From Blastobasis lacticolella (Eukaryota > Arthropoda > Insecta > Lepidoptera > Blastobasidae): a stretch of 64,000 bases of DNA. Shown in pieces: positions 20,171-30,189 of the stretch. Position 1 is the first letter of the stretch. Each line of letters opens with the position of its first letter. The notes under the pieces were generated by a model. The model did no database searches, was not told the origin of the DNA, and saw nothing but the letters and a program-made list of their open reading frames with translations. A program made the translations under genes and the position numbers. The stretch is taken from contig LR990061.1 of assembly GCA_905147135.1 (NCBI GenBank), positions 4,006,026 to 4,070,025 of the forward strand, given 5' to 3'.

Positions 20171-20490
20171 AGGAAGGCTCTACTCTCATCTTAGACCTAT
20201 TTCATTGTGTTTAATTATTGCTTTTCCTTAGAAGTTGACGGGTCCATAATAGTGGCATTGACACAATGGAAACACCTTAATTACTTATTATTTTTTGTCT
20301 ACTTTTATATTTTTTATAATCTTTTATTAAGTCATTTCCCGGTAGCCGCGGTGTCCTTTATCCATTGCAGAGTAAGAGGATCGCTTTTCCATCATCATCA
20401 CATCCCATATCAGTCCACTGCAGAAATTAGGGCCGATGATTGCCATAATCTCTGCGCTCGGCAGGCGGATTGAAGATTGCAGTGTTATAA
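20107..20490 (+). repeat. 3' tail of RNase H unit plus inverse SINE-B end, copy 2
   Basis: Nearly identical to 16019-16405. Confidence 0.7.
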
Positions 20491-20569
20491 CTTATAAATA
20501 TGATCGTTTTCTAGGCTGAAAATGTTTTATGCGAAGGCGAACTATGTGTCCTTTATGAAGTAATAAAGG

Positions 20570-20840
20570 AAGAACCAATGCTAATGGCTATTAACGATGG
20601 TATTCCAAAGCAAGCACAAACGATCAACAATACATGATTCAAAGGCACGAGAACCCGTTTGAGGATCTGAAGATACGTGAAGTAACAATCTTTACGAATG
20701 GATGTAAAACAAAATCAGGCAGTGGTTGTGGAGTTTTCTCTGAGGATTGGTTAATTAACAAGCACGCCCGATCAGCGTGCGTACTAGGAAAGCGGACTTT
20801 TCTTTGGGTTAACTTAGGCCAAAGGGCTTGGTAGCCCATA
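20570..20840 (+). mobile_element. RNase H domain relic, copy 5 (N-terminal part)
   Basis: Reads EEPMLMAINDGIPKQ, then VTIFTNGCKTKSGSGCGVFS. The first catalytic Asp of TDGS is Asn here. The domain ends soon after. Confidence 0.6.
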
Positions 20841-20859
20841 CCCATTAAACACAGATGTA

Positions 20860-21270
20860 GGTCGATCCCTATGCGCAGTTTTGCGGCGAAGCACTATCTG
20901 TATCGGGTTTCTGTACTTGTCCTGCCATGAATTTTCGTGGACATTTTGATTTTTCCGTGCGACAACTCCTATTTTAAATGAAAGTTGCTATTAATACAAC
21001 CAGAATATTTAAACAAAAATACTTAATCTAATTTAAAAACAAAACAATAAATTAAAAATCGGAATCGAAACTAATTTCGTTAATTCAATTAATGGACAAT
21101 GATAGCTCGGTAAATAATTGTCTTTGTTTTCAGTAGTTTTTTAGACGTTTAATAGTAAGATTAATTAATCGTAAATAAACAAATATTTTTATGAGTTTGA
21201 AACATTATTTGTAAACGGGGAAAAAATAGTAAAAGCAGTACGTGTAATTAAGCATATGTAATTTTATAAT
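20860..21270. other. AT-rich intergenic, no gene seen
   Basis: Poly-A/T rich sequence without a recognisable repeat. Confidence 0.4.
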
Positions 21271-21349
21271 GTAATTTTGTGAAGTGTGTAATGGAGATGG
21301 ACGAGAAAGTAAAAAGTAAAATTTTAATAAATCATCGCAATTTTACAAA

Positions 21350-21990
21350 AATTATGCCATACGAACGACTAAATTATGTCAGCGTTCTTTTTAACTTCGC
21401 TGCTGAAGTACTGCTTGCTTGGAGAATTGTATACCGCGAGCTCAGAGTCGACTGGCTCCTTACAGTACTGGCCGCACAGATGCGCGATGAACCGTCACGC
21501 TGTGACATGGCAGTGAAAACACTCGGCACTCTCCGTTCGGATTCCATACAGATGCGCCAGTACCACATATCAATTGAATAAATATAGTATGCACGCTGTA
21601 TGGAGGGGTCAGTCTGACTCCTGAGTTTCATTGTCGGGCCATGCTTGTTCATCCTGCAATTCCGGCGACCCTCGACCGCTGACCGACAGCGACCGAGGCA
21701 CGAACGGCATCGAACACGATTACGGCATGAACAAAGGTACGTTTACGTCGAAAGCTTTCCTGCTTCGGAATATTCCGACGGTCGTTCGGTCAGTAGTTCG
21801 GATCTTCTGTAGTTTACGTCGCGAAAGGGCGGGGTCACGGGTAACTGCCCTGACTTGGCAGCGAAGGCACTCGTTGCTCCTCGTACCATGCTTCCAGTAC
21901 AGATAAACCAGCAGCATGGTTTGAGCTGTGTAGTCGTCAAAGTATGAACAAACATAAGTAATAAAACAAGTAAAAAGTAAACCTCACCAT
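21350..21990 (-). pseudogene. PAM2/PHD family relic on minus strand
   Basis: Reading down the minus strand: LYWKHGTRSN, then a PAM2-like AFDVNVPLFMP, then FVPRSLSVSGRGSPE and DEQAWPDNE. Near 21425-21375 comes the first part of a PHD finger, KQYFSSEVKKNADII then stop. This copy shows PAM2 upstream of PHD in one orientation. Frame changes and stops throughout. Confidence 0.5.
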
Positions 21991-21999
21991 GACACAACA

Positions 22000-22420
22000 G
22001 AATAACTATAAATAATCTAATAATAAATAACTAAGGAACAAACACGCACCCATAAGATAATCTAAATTGGAAATTATAAAAATAGTTATAAGATATTGAT
22101 ATCCATATTTTGTCATATCATGACAGTATCCCTAGCAGAATCGTCTGGCCTACGCGTATACGAACAAATATATAATTGAAATTGACATTTTAGGTAGGCA
22201 CACATGATATAGCACAGAATTGTATAAAAAACAGACAGAGAGAGACAGAACACAATAACAAATAGATAATCAAAAATCAATATATATATAACGAAGAAAA
22301 CATAAGAAGAAAATTATAGAAAAAACGTTATTGAAAGAACATAATTGACAAACACGCACACGTCATACACAATTAACAACTACAACAACAAGAAAATTAT
22401 AAAAAATAAGAAAACAAAGC
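22000..22420. other. A-rich intergenic
   Basis: Low-complexity A-rich sequence; the acacgcacacgtcatacacaa word recurs at 22350 and 22815. Confidence 0.4.
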
Positions 22421-22429
22421 CCACACATT

Positions 22430-22750
22430 CGAAGCGAAGCGAGCGCAGGCGATCATATCGGAGTTCTTCTTATCTTCGCCACAGAAGCAATATTGCGTAC
22501 CCACAGCGTACTGTCGCAGGCTAGGAGTCGGCTGACTCCTCTACGTAAGGGCTAGCCGCAGGGTGCTCGCAGCACAAACGGCGACGGCCAAACCTTAACG
22601 GGGCAGCGAGGTTAGCGCTCTTCGTGCCGTGCTTCCGATACAAATGCGCCAGCAGCACCTCGTACTCCTTGCAGAATCGTCGACACGACGTGCATATGAA
22701 CAAATATATAATTGAAATTTCCATTTTAGGTAGGTCACGATAGGACACAA
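22430..22750 (-). pseudogene. PAM2/PHD family relic with intact first PHD Cys pair (minus)
   Basis: The minus strand reads EYEVLLAHLYRKHGTKS and then, at 22490-22435, QYCFCGEDKKNSDMIAC. This is the cleanest start of the PHD finger in the window, with C-x-C-G, DM and ACD. The frame then runs out of the domain. Confidence 0.55.
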
Positions 22751-22899
22751 ATTTACCTATATACTCGTATTTACAAAAAGAAAAACATTAATCAAGGAAC
22801 AACATTGACAAACAAGCACACGTCATACACAATTAACGACTACAACAACATGAAAATTATAAAAAAATAAGAACTCTCTCACGGATCTGGTTGTTATTC

Positions 22900-23200
22900 G
22901 AACGGCAATGGAACCCAACCAAGTTTGCAGTGGCCCCTCCATGAGCGCCCGCCCTCGACGCCTCGTCCTCGGGGCAGGTTGTCGTTCCTTGCCACGCACA
23001 GGGGCCAAATCCACTCGCCTTTGGGTGGCAGTTTCATGCCCACGCCTCAAATTGGTACCACTCCTTAGGGCACCTTGACCTTCGTGTCAAAGACGATCAT
23101 GTCGGAATTTTGCTTTTCTTCACGGGTACGCAATATTGCTTCTGGGGAAGTGTACTGTCGTAAGCTAGGAGCTGGCTAGGAGTCAGCTGGCTGTTTCTCG
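22900..23200 (-). pseudogene. PHD finger relic (minus)
   Basis: Minus-strand words: QYCVPVKKSKIPT, then CPKEWYQFEAW, then WQGTTTCPEDE after frame changes. A decayed PHD copy with an acidic tail. Confidence 0.55.
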
Positions 23201-23369
23201 CACAAGAGTAACAATAAAAACACTTGACACGCAAAACTATGTGTAAAAAAGAAAAACAGTAAAAAAAGAAGGAACAACATCGACAAACACGCGCACACAT
23301 AAAATAACAAGAGCAAAAATGAACGAAAAAAAAATGAACGGATATGTTAATGGCATGGTAATTTCCATT

Positions 23370-23455
23370 TTTCCATACCGTCTTTGGGTGGAACCTCCTG
23401 CCCACGCACTCAAACCTTTACGGCACCCCTTCATTCTAAGCCGATCATATCATAT
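23370..23455 (-). pseudogene. PHD finger relic, short (minus)
   Basis: The minus strand has gatatgatcggcttagaatg, then ggggtgccgtaaaggtttga and cccaaagacggtatgg, which align with the PHD core DNA of the other copies. Confidence 0.45.
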
Positions 23456-23599
23456 TTCTTTGTTTCTAAACAACGAAATAAACTTTTTCGCTTTCGATGC
23501 ATCGAAGATCGCGAGAACTGTTTGCTGTCTGCAAATGGAACCTCGCTGCAGAATATCTGAATGGGCTCATACTGCTGTGTCACGTTCTGCTGATTGCAA

Positions 23600-23760
23600 T
23601 GGATTACGATAATTATTCGCTTCGTATTCAGAGCTAGAAGATGAAGTAGCATTCTCCTAGCCTGCGACAGACCATGCTGCAAGCAAACAGTACTCCTGTG
23701 GCGAAGTTAAGAATAAAGCAGACATGATCGTCAGCCTGTACGGGCAGGACACGAAAACTA
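23600..23760 (+). pseudogene. PHD N-half with acidic leader (plus)
   Basis: Reads SYSELEDEVAFS, stop, PATDHAASKQYSCGEVKNKA and DMIVSLYGQD. The acidic leader and the QYxCGE start match the family. A shorter fragment of the leader sits at 24325-24385. Confidence 0.5.
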
Positions 23761-23954
23761 GGCCACCATCAAGAAAAAGTTTTGTTTCAGTTTCGAAATC
23801 TTTGGCGTGCTTTGGCCTTAGCACATCTATGTTTTAATTTCATTCATTGTTATTAGCTTATATATTTTAATTTAATAACATACTGCTCTTTATTGTGTAT
23901 AATTTTTAATATTTGGATTGCTTTGTTTATTATCAAAGTTAAAATCACTACATT

Positions 23955-24065
23955 TTAATACTTATTATAAAACAAAGTCCCACGCCATGTTTGTCTGTCT
24001 GTTCACGATAAACTCAAAAACTGCTGAACGGATTTTTATACGTTTTCACCAATTATAGACACAGT
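23955..24065 (+). repeat. Lepidopteran dispersed repeat (family C-like) fragment
   Basis: Contains acaaagtcccacgccatgtt and aaaactgctgaacggatttt, typical words of a widespread lepidopteran repeat. A related piece is at 41455-41530. Confidence 0.5.
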
Positions 24066-24389
24066 GATAAAGTGCGGACAGAGTGATTAAGATATATCCG
24101 AAATCGAATGACGCATTTTTAAAGCAGTCAGATATTTTAATTAGCCAAAAAAACATTTATATCACCTGCTGTAGGTGAGGTAGGAAGGTGATTTTTCGTG
24201 TATGAAAGCGGGGTTGCGGGGCGCGGGGCGCGGGACAGTCAGCATTTTCTTCTGCGAAACGTCACTTGATGATGTTGCTGAATATCCGTATGTCACTCAT
24301 ACCATTATGTCACGATTACGATAATTATTCGCTTCGAATTCGGAGCTAGAAAATGATGTGGCATTCTCCTAGCTTGCGACTTGTTATTG

Positions 24390-25070
24390 CATATATCCAA
24401 TGTTACACCTACAATAGAAACTTATTTCAAACGTTTCAAGTACCTCCAGGACAGGTCCCCAACTCGAAACTAACGGATTGGCCTAAAAACTAGTCCTGCT
24501 TGATAGAATCAATAGTCCCGGATATCCCTTGGTTCTTGTCAGGGGAAATCGGAAGTAAACGTCAGTAGCGTGGAATATACGGTGCGGTTTCATTTTACTC
24601 AACGACGATATAAATAAACCATAAAATAAATGTAAAACTCAAGTGTTATAGCTTTTTTGGATATGAATTTTAATCATTAATAAATAATTCCAATATGCTA
24701 ATGTGATCAAGGATACTGATTACTATAATGTCTGTCGGATGCAGTTTATATTATGATATATGATAGCTTAGACGTATCTCAAATTTTTTTATTCATGATA
24801 ACTACTGTAGACGATAGAATGCAGACGCACTTACTTACTTTTTACATTTGTATTTATAGTAGGCAATTTAAACGAGCACTGAGGAAGTCTAAATGGCAAT
24901 TCATAAGGTCACATAACTTATGCTATTGTTGTTTATCCGTATTGAACACGCGTGGTACAGTGGTCGTGCCTGGTAGGGTACTAGGCAGTGTAGGAGAGGT
25001 AAACCACTACCTTTTAAGAGTTACTCTTGTTCCGCAGGTGGGTATTTTTCATTTACAGGGAAAACTCTTG
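24390..25070. other. Intergenic, no gene seen
   Basis: One 106-codon frame (24753-25073) has no recognisable domain. I treat it as chance. Confidence 0.4.
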
Positions 25071-25074
25071 TGAA

Positions 25075-25315
25075 GAAGTGAGGGGGGAATGTAGACTCGA
25101 GCAGCGGCCACCCCGCCAAGCCGACGCCCAGTGAGAGGCCGCGTCGGCGCGTGCGATTCTAAATTGCGCTCACGATACGGTCTGACCGAACAGCGGCGCA
25201 CCTCAGTGCGACCGATCCAAGATCGCGCTAGGGGCCCCTGGGTCACACCGTGCAGTTCAACTTGTCGGAGCACTTACCCCATGACGATGTCGTCGCCGCA
25301 TTGGAGTTAGTCCAA
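25075..25315 (+). other. GC-rich island, possible LTR start
   Basis: A purine run gaagtgaggggggaa is followed at once by TGTAGACTCGAGCAGCGG and about 220 bases of much higher GC than the surroundings. A polypurine tract next to TG is how a 3' LTR begins. I cannot find the matching 5' LTR or the CA end, so this is tentative. Confidence 0.25.
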
Positions 25316-25889
25316 GTAAAAATGATTCGATTTTTAGGGGGTACGAGTACCTAGAAACATATATAGCCACCTTATTTTCCCTGAGCGCTACAACTTTGGT
25401 CTCATTAATGAGAATCAGGTGAGATGCCAGTCACAACCAGACTATTTTCCATTTAAAAAAAGTCTAATGGATCATTTAGCTATTAGTATAAGTTTACCGA
25501 AAATCCTAACGAAATGATAAAATGTGTCTGCGGACAAAGAATAACATCATGATATGGATGTAATTATGTGCTTTCGAATTGCAAATGCAATAAACGTGAT
25601 ATTGTTACATATATAAAAAAAAATTCTTCACCTTCTGGATAAACTCCCGAGTATATATTTTATCTATCAAATATATATCTATTAATCAATATATTTTATG
25701 CTGTCAAATACTCCAATGCAATCGCCAGCCACGCGAAGGGTGGCCCAAGTCAGTTGGCATGGCAAGAATTTACTTGACCGCGCCCATATAGGCATGACCC
25801 CGCTCACTTTGGCTTGATCCCGCCCATTTGACATGACGTTTAAGCAACGGCAGTAAACAACAGCTTTCCAGCCTGCGAGAGTCGACGTG

Positions 25890-26081
25890 GCGGGTATGCA
25901 ATATTGCTTTTATGGAGAAGAAAAGAAAAATTCCGATATGATCGTCTGCGACGCGAAGGGGTGCCCTAACGAATAGTACCACTTTGAGTGCGTTGGTGTG
26001 ACAGTGCCGAACAGAGGCCAGTGGATTTGCACCCCGTGCGTGGACAAGAACCTCCCGGTTGAGTACGACGATCTGCCCTGA
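25890..26081 (+). pseudogene. PHD finger relic, near complete
   Basis: One frame reads QYCFYGEEKKNSDMIVCDAK, then GCPNE, a stop (TAG), then YHFECVGVTVP, GQWICTPCVDKN and EYDDLP with a final TGA. It spans the whole domain with one nonsense codon; the second Cys of the first pair is Tyr. Confidence 0.65.
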
Positions 26082-26159
26082 GGATTGACCGCAATTATGA
26101 GTATTGCCTCCTTTTTAACCTTTTTAGTATCTTCATAGAGATTTCTTTAAATGAGAATA

Positions 26160-26430
26160 GCTATACAGGGTGTTCCATAATATATATGTATAAAGCTGTT
26201 ATTGGATGGAGTGCTAAACGTGGTAAAACGATAGGTGGCTTCATGGAGATTTCTTTTAACCTTTTGAACTGCCTGAGAACTTGAATGGCACGAATTACCT
26301 ACATTTTTTACGAGAAAATTTACCAACTTTGTTAGAGGACGTACCACTAACAGATCGTCGCCACATGTGGTATCAACAAGATGGCTGCCCAGTTGAGTCT
26401 TATAAAAAGTAAATAGTGAATCTCTTAAAC
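26160..26430 (+). mobile_element. Tc1/mariner-like transposase fragment
   Basis: Reads LNGTNYLHFLRENLPTLLED and then MWYQQDGCPVESY. This matches the segment before and at the second catalytic Asp (MWxQQDGxPxH) of a common insect DD-transposase family. The usual His after the Pro is changed. Confidence 0.6.
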
Positions 26431-27009
26431 CAGTTAGAACGAGTTATAATTGTAGTAAATCTTGTGGAAAGTGACAAATTGTGTCCATGTGTTGTCCACC
26501 GGCTACGTCCTGCCCGAGAAGGCGGCCACGCGCCTGCGACTGCGCAGAGCATTTGCTGGCCTGTCATCTTCCCAAACTAACAGGTCACCGCGGTAGTTGG
26601 TGGTGAGAGGATTCCCACCCGACGTAATAGGAGGCACGCCTCCTACGGTCCCGCGCCCAGTTGCCTATGCACGTCGCCAGTGGCCGCGACGCGTAGGAAG
26701 CCTTGGAACCCGCCTCCTACAGGAGGTGCTTTGTACCAGCCAATAATTGGGTAACGGCTGTAGTGTAGCTCACTTGCCGTCTGCTTGGAGCAGTTTTGGC
26801 CAGCTGCTTCAGGGGACGCCCCTACTCGGTTTTAGTCGAGGCTCCAAAGGACAGTCAGCTGAGTTTAACCTAAATATCAAACATACAGACTCGTATGCGT
26901 TATCGATCACAATTTCTATGTAACCCTTGTATTCATATTATCTGTAATTCGATTATTTCTAAGCCGCGATAACCTAAGGACATTTTGTGTATAATCCAAA
27001 CCCAAGGCT

Positions 27010-27015
27010 AATAAA
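27010..27015 (+). terminator. Poly(A) signal in R-U5
   Basis: AATAAA in the same position relative to the end as 19294-19299 in the solo LTR. Confidence 0.5.
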
Positions 27016-27103
27016 GCAGTTCTTTCAAATTTAAACACCATCTTTCATTCCGAGCCTCTAGGTTAAGCGCCCTACTACATACCATAAAATTTTAAACATT
27101 ACA

Positions 27104-27117
27104 TGGCGCCCGAACAG
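27104..27117 (+). promoter_or_regulatory. Primer binding site, Lys-tRNA type
   Basis: TGGCGCCCGAACAG directly follows the CA end of the LTR (CATTACA). It matches the 3' end complement of a lysine tRNA, as used by many retroelements. Confidence 0.8.
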
Positions 27118-27487
27118 AGTAATTAGAGAGTATATCCCAATTTTGAGGTTTTGCTACATCATTGAAGTCTGATCAATAACGCATATTCACGATTAATTGA
27201 TAGATTTAAGTTTAATGTTTGCCGCTAATTTTTTTCAAACATCTAGTTGCTTATTATTTTTAATATTTTTTACAGTATTTGGTCTACTTAATGCCAGTGT
27301 ACTAAATAACTTGCAAGCATTATTTTAAATAGTACTTGCAATATATCATTGCAGCTCTGCTACATTTAAACAATTTATTTTTTGCTCAATGCTAAGGCTA
27401 TAGGCATTTTAAATTGTTCTGACTGGTTGAGAGGCAAACTATGTATTAAATTAAGTGTCTTTGAACACTTTATATTTGTTTTTTTTT

Positions 27488-27522
27488 TTAAAGTAAAGTT
27501 GTACTTTTAAAAGGAAAAGAAA
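27488..27522 (+). repeat. ~35-bp direct repeat, left copy
   Basis: The word agtaaagttgtacttttaaa with its flanks recurs at 28322-28358 inside the RT relic, 0.83 kb away. Both follow a run of T and contain the hairpin-forming agta...tactttt. Confidence 0.7.
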
Positions 27523-28171
27523 AGGTAGCATTCATAGTAACTTCTGTGGAATACTTTATATTTCAATATAACAATCTCAACATACAAGATTGACGGGGTC
27601 GCTCAGACAAAAGGCATTTTTTTCTTTTCTTTTTTCTTTTTTAAATTTGCAACTGTTTTGTTGTTTATGCTTTGGAAGTTGTGCTTAGGCACACCTTTTG
27701 TGTAACAATTGTGTAATCAGTGGCCGTGTATTGGCTACAACCTCTTTTATATTGTTGGAAATCAATAGTCAGTTTGACTTAAACCTTTAATATAACTATT
27801 GGTAACAGTTTTTGCTCACGGATTCAAACTTTTTTATTTTGTAAATTTAATTTCAACGTTATATTTTAACAATATTGTAATTGATCGATAACGCATCCAC
27901 ACAATAATCAACAACAACTTTTTTCTCCAAATTTACCTGCAGCTTTGCTTAATATTCTGAATTGACCCGGAGTTTTACTTTTACGTTTGTTTACAACATA
28001 AACAAATAACAGCCTTTTATATTAAATTAATACGTAGGGACTGGAATCCCTGTTCGTTCTCTTGCTTTAGGGTTTTCGGCGTTGTTTTCTTTTCCAGTTT
28101 TTATTTATTCCAAAATGGAGGAACGAAGACCAGGGACAGCATAAAATCATAATGTCATGTAACCGGCAGAA

Positions 28172-28495
28172 GCCTGGTACACAACGACGGAAAAAGAATA
28201 CCTAGAAGTGGTATGTGGACTCAGAAAAATGAAAGCATTCCTCGAGGAGTCAGTCATAACGGACCATCATTCAATAAGATAACTAAATACCACGAATAAC
28301 CCTTTGGCAAGGTTGTTTTTTTTTAAAAGTAAAGTTGTACTTTTAAAAGGAAAAGATTTACAGTATGCACTAGAATTACAATACGACTTCGTACTAACCT
28401 ATAAAAGTGGGGCACAAAATACAGTAGCAGACGAGCTATCTAGAAACCCAGTAAATGCAACTACCAGAATACAACTACCAGAAAGACACCTTTAA
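28172..28495 (+). pseudogene. Ty3/gypsy RT/RNase H relic
   Basis: Reads TEKEYLEVVCGLRKMKAFLE, ITDHHSIR, stop, NNPLARL, an inserted FFFKSKVVLLKGKDL, then YDFVLTYKSGAQNTVADELS and RNP. These words are the conserved gypsy RNase H tether and the VADALSR end. The inserted segment between NPLAR and the YDF helix corresponds to the ~35-bp direct repeat. Confidence 0.75.
28322..28358 (+). repeat. ~35-bp direct repeat, right copy
   Basis: See 27488-27522. Here it adds about 16 codons in frame to the RNase H relic. Confidence 0.7.
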
Positions 28496-28929
28496 TATGT
28501 TCAGGCACTAGCTGCTGAACACGAAAACTTGAGCTGAAATTGATCTAGGTAAATAGACTAGATCTAGGAAATAGAGTTAGGCACTAAATGAAACCCAAAA
28601 GTCTAGATCTGAATGTAGTATATTAGGTAAACAACATTATAGCATATCACAAAAAAACAAGACTCACTCGCTACCGCGATGTAGAATACGTCCAGCAACA
28701 TCTATCGGAATTATAATGAACTATTCTGCACTGCTTATACAAAAATAAAGAAACCTTTCGATAGCGCGTTCTAACTGACCGGCAGCGACATCTAACGATA
28801 AAATCTTACACTATTGATCTCGAAGATAAGAACCCTAAAGCACATCCCAATAATTGCATAAAAGACAGCAACCTATACCGTAAAATAATCAACTTCATGT
28901 GGCATAAATTGACATTCCAAATCAGAATG

Positions 28930-29140
28930 GAAATTGTGTGTACGTAGGTACATCCGACAGAACCCCAGTACTGGCACAGGCTCATAACGATCCACACACA
29001 GGCTACCTAGGAACGTGAAAGATCTTACATAGAATAGCACAACGACACTAATGGCCAGGGATGTAAAGAAAAGAATATCTAGATAAAAGGATACGAAAAA
29101 ATAAACGTAAAGAAATTATTACGCATCAGAAAAAAACAAC
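28930..29140 (+). pseudogene. Integrase zinc-binding region relic
   Basis: Readable words AHNDPHTGYLGT, stop, KILHRIAQR and WPGM fit the HHCC region of gypsy integrases (H-x-x-x-x-G-H-L-G ... WPGM). Stops and frame changes throughout. Confidence 0.6.
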
Positions 29141-29149
29141 AAAGCGCCA

Positions 29150-29960
29150 CCGACACCCAGCGATCCACCACAAAACGTTTAAATAAAACGACGACCACAA
29201 CGTGACCGATATTACAATCCAACTACCCTCACACCCACGATCAGCAGCACCAGGTAATGTTTACACAAAATTTTATTCATCGCAGTGAGGGGTTTTACAT
29301 AGAATAGCGAAAAAACGTAGTAGTTTTTTAAAATTATAATTATAATTCTGAGCTTAATTACAAAGAAATTACTGTTGCAACCGTAAATTGCCAAAAATAA
29401 TACTTAACCCGAACATCTCATATCACGGGTAGAAACGTATTCATAAATTACTACTTGTTTTTAATTCACCAGATACATCCTGAACGGAACTTACCCAAAA
29501 CCGAAATTTCTATAAAACTGGAAACGTAAAGTGCTCTGATCGAAACGCAAAATGCGAAAATCGGTAATAAAATGTATGTTATTGATCGACAAAATGCAAC
29601 AACAATTTTCTCATCAGCAGAGGGTGGAAAAAAGAAGATAAAAGTAGACCGCCTCGTAAAAATAATAAACTCCGTGAATGCCTAAGAAAAATTTATCAAT
29701 ATGACATAATCAGCAGAGCAACTACCAGCACGCGCGCATACTTCCCCAGCGGCCGTAGTAACGAAAGAACCACGACTAGTTTACCAGCGTGTGTAGCCGA
29801 TAAATCAGATAGCTCGATTAAGAAGTCGGTGGATTCCAACAGCTGGGGTTAATGAAAATAGTTAAACCTTACCGTACTAGGAAGCAAAAACGGTAAGTCA
29901 TTAATTGTAGGTGCTGGAGCTGATGACAATTATATTAAAATCGTACAGAGAATACTGCGT
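29150..29960. other. Intergenic, no gene seen
   Basis: No recognisable domain or repeat; AT-rich with scattered A runs. Confidence 0.4.
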
Positions 29961-29964
29961 ATTA

Positions 29965-30185
29965 TGGAATCCGCAGCCCGGCGCTAGCTGTGATGCTGGA
30001 TTTCTAGAAGACTACAAGGCAGTACGTTGTCAACAGACGAGGTGTCTTGCGAGCTAAGGATGTGTCTACGTTGCCACAGGGATCGTCTCTGTCGAACCAT
30101 GCCTTCCTGTTGCTTCTGAATGACCTTCCAGAAACTTTGAGAGACATTGACGATTGTAATATTGGAAGAAGATGTGGCTAGTTTC
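29965..30185 (+). mobile_element. LINE RT fragment
   Basis: Plus frame: AVMLDF, stop, QYVVNRRGVLRAKDVSTLPQ and GSSLSNHAFLLLLNDLPETL. LPQGSSLS...LLNDLP is motif B of a non-LTR RT. A minus-strand frame over the same bases is only its shadow. Confidence 0.65.
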
Positions 30186-30189
30186 AACT

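Larger units (their letters stand above)
17020..20490 (+). repeat. Segmental duplication, unit 2 (interrupted by LTR)
   Basis: Copies unit 1 (13600-16405) with the same module order. It lacks the 1.2 kb at 13990-15225 and contains the solo LTR 17492-19383. Without the LTR the unit is about 1.6 kb. Confidence 0.7.
26458..29150 (+). mobile_element. Partial Ty3/gypsy-like element from spliced RNA
   Basis: The left part (26458-27103) is homologous to the right part of the solo LTR 17492-19383. It starts inside that LTR and lacks both introns exactly. A primer binding site follows at 27104. Internal sequence is reduced: gag, protease and most of RT are missing. RT/RNase H and integrase relics remain at 28172-28495 and 28930-29140. 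No 3' LTR is seen. This pattern fits a retrocopy of element RNA starting at the transcription start site. Confidence 0.65.
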
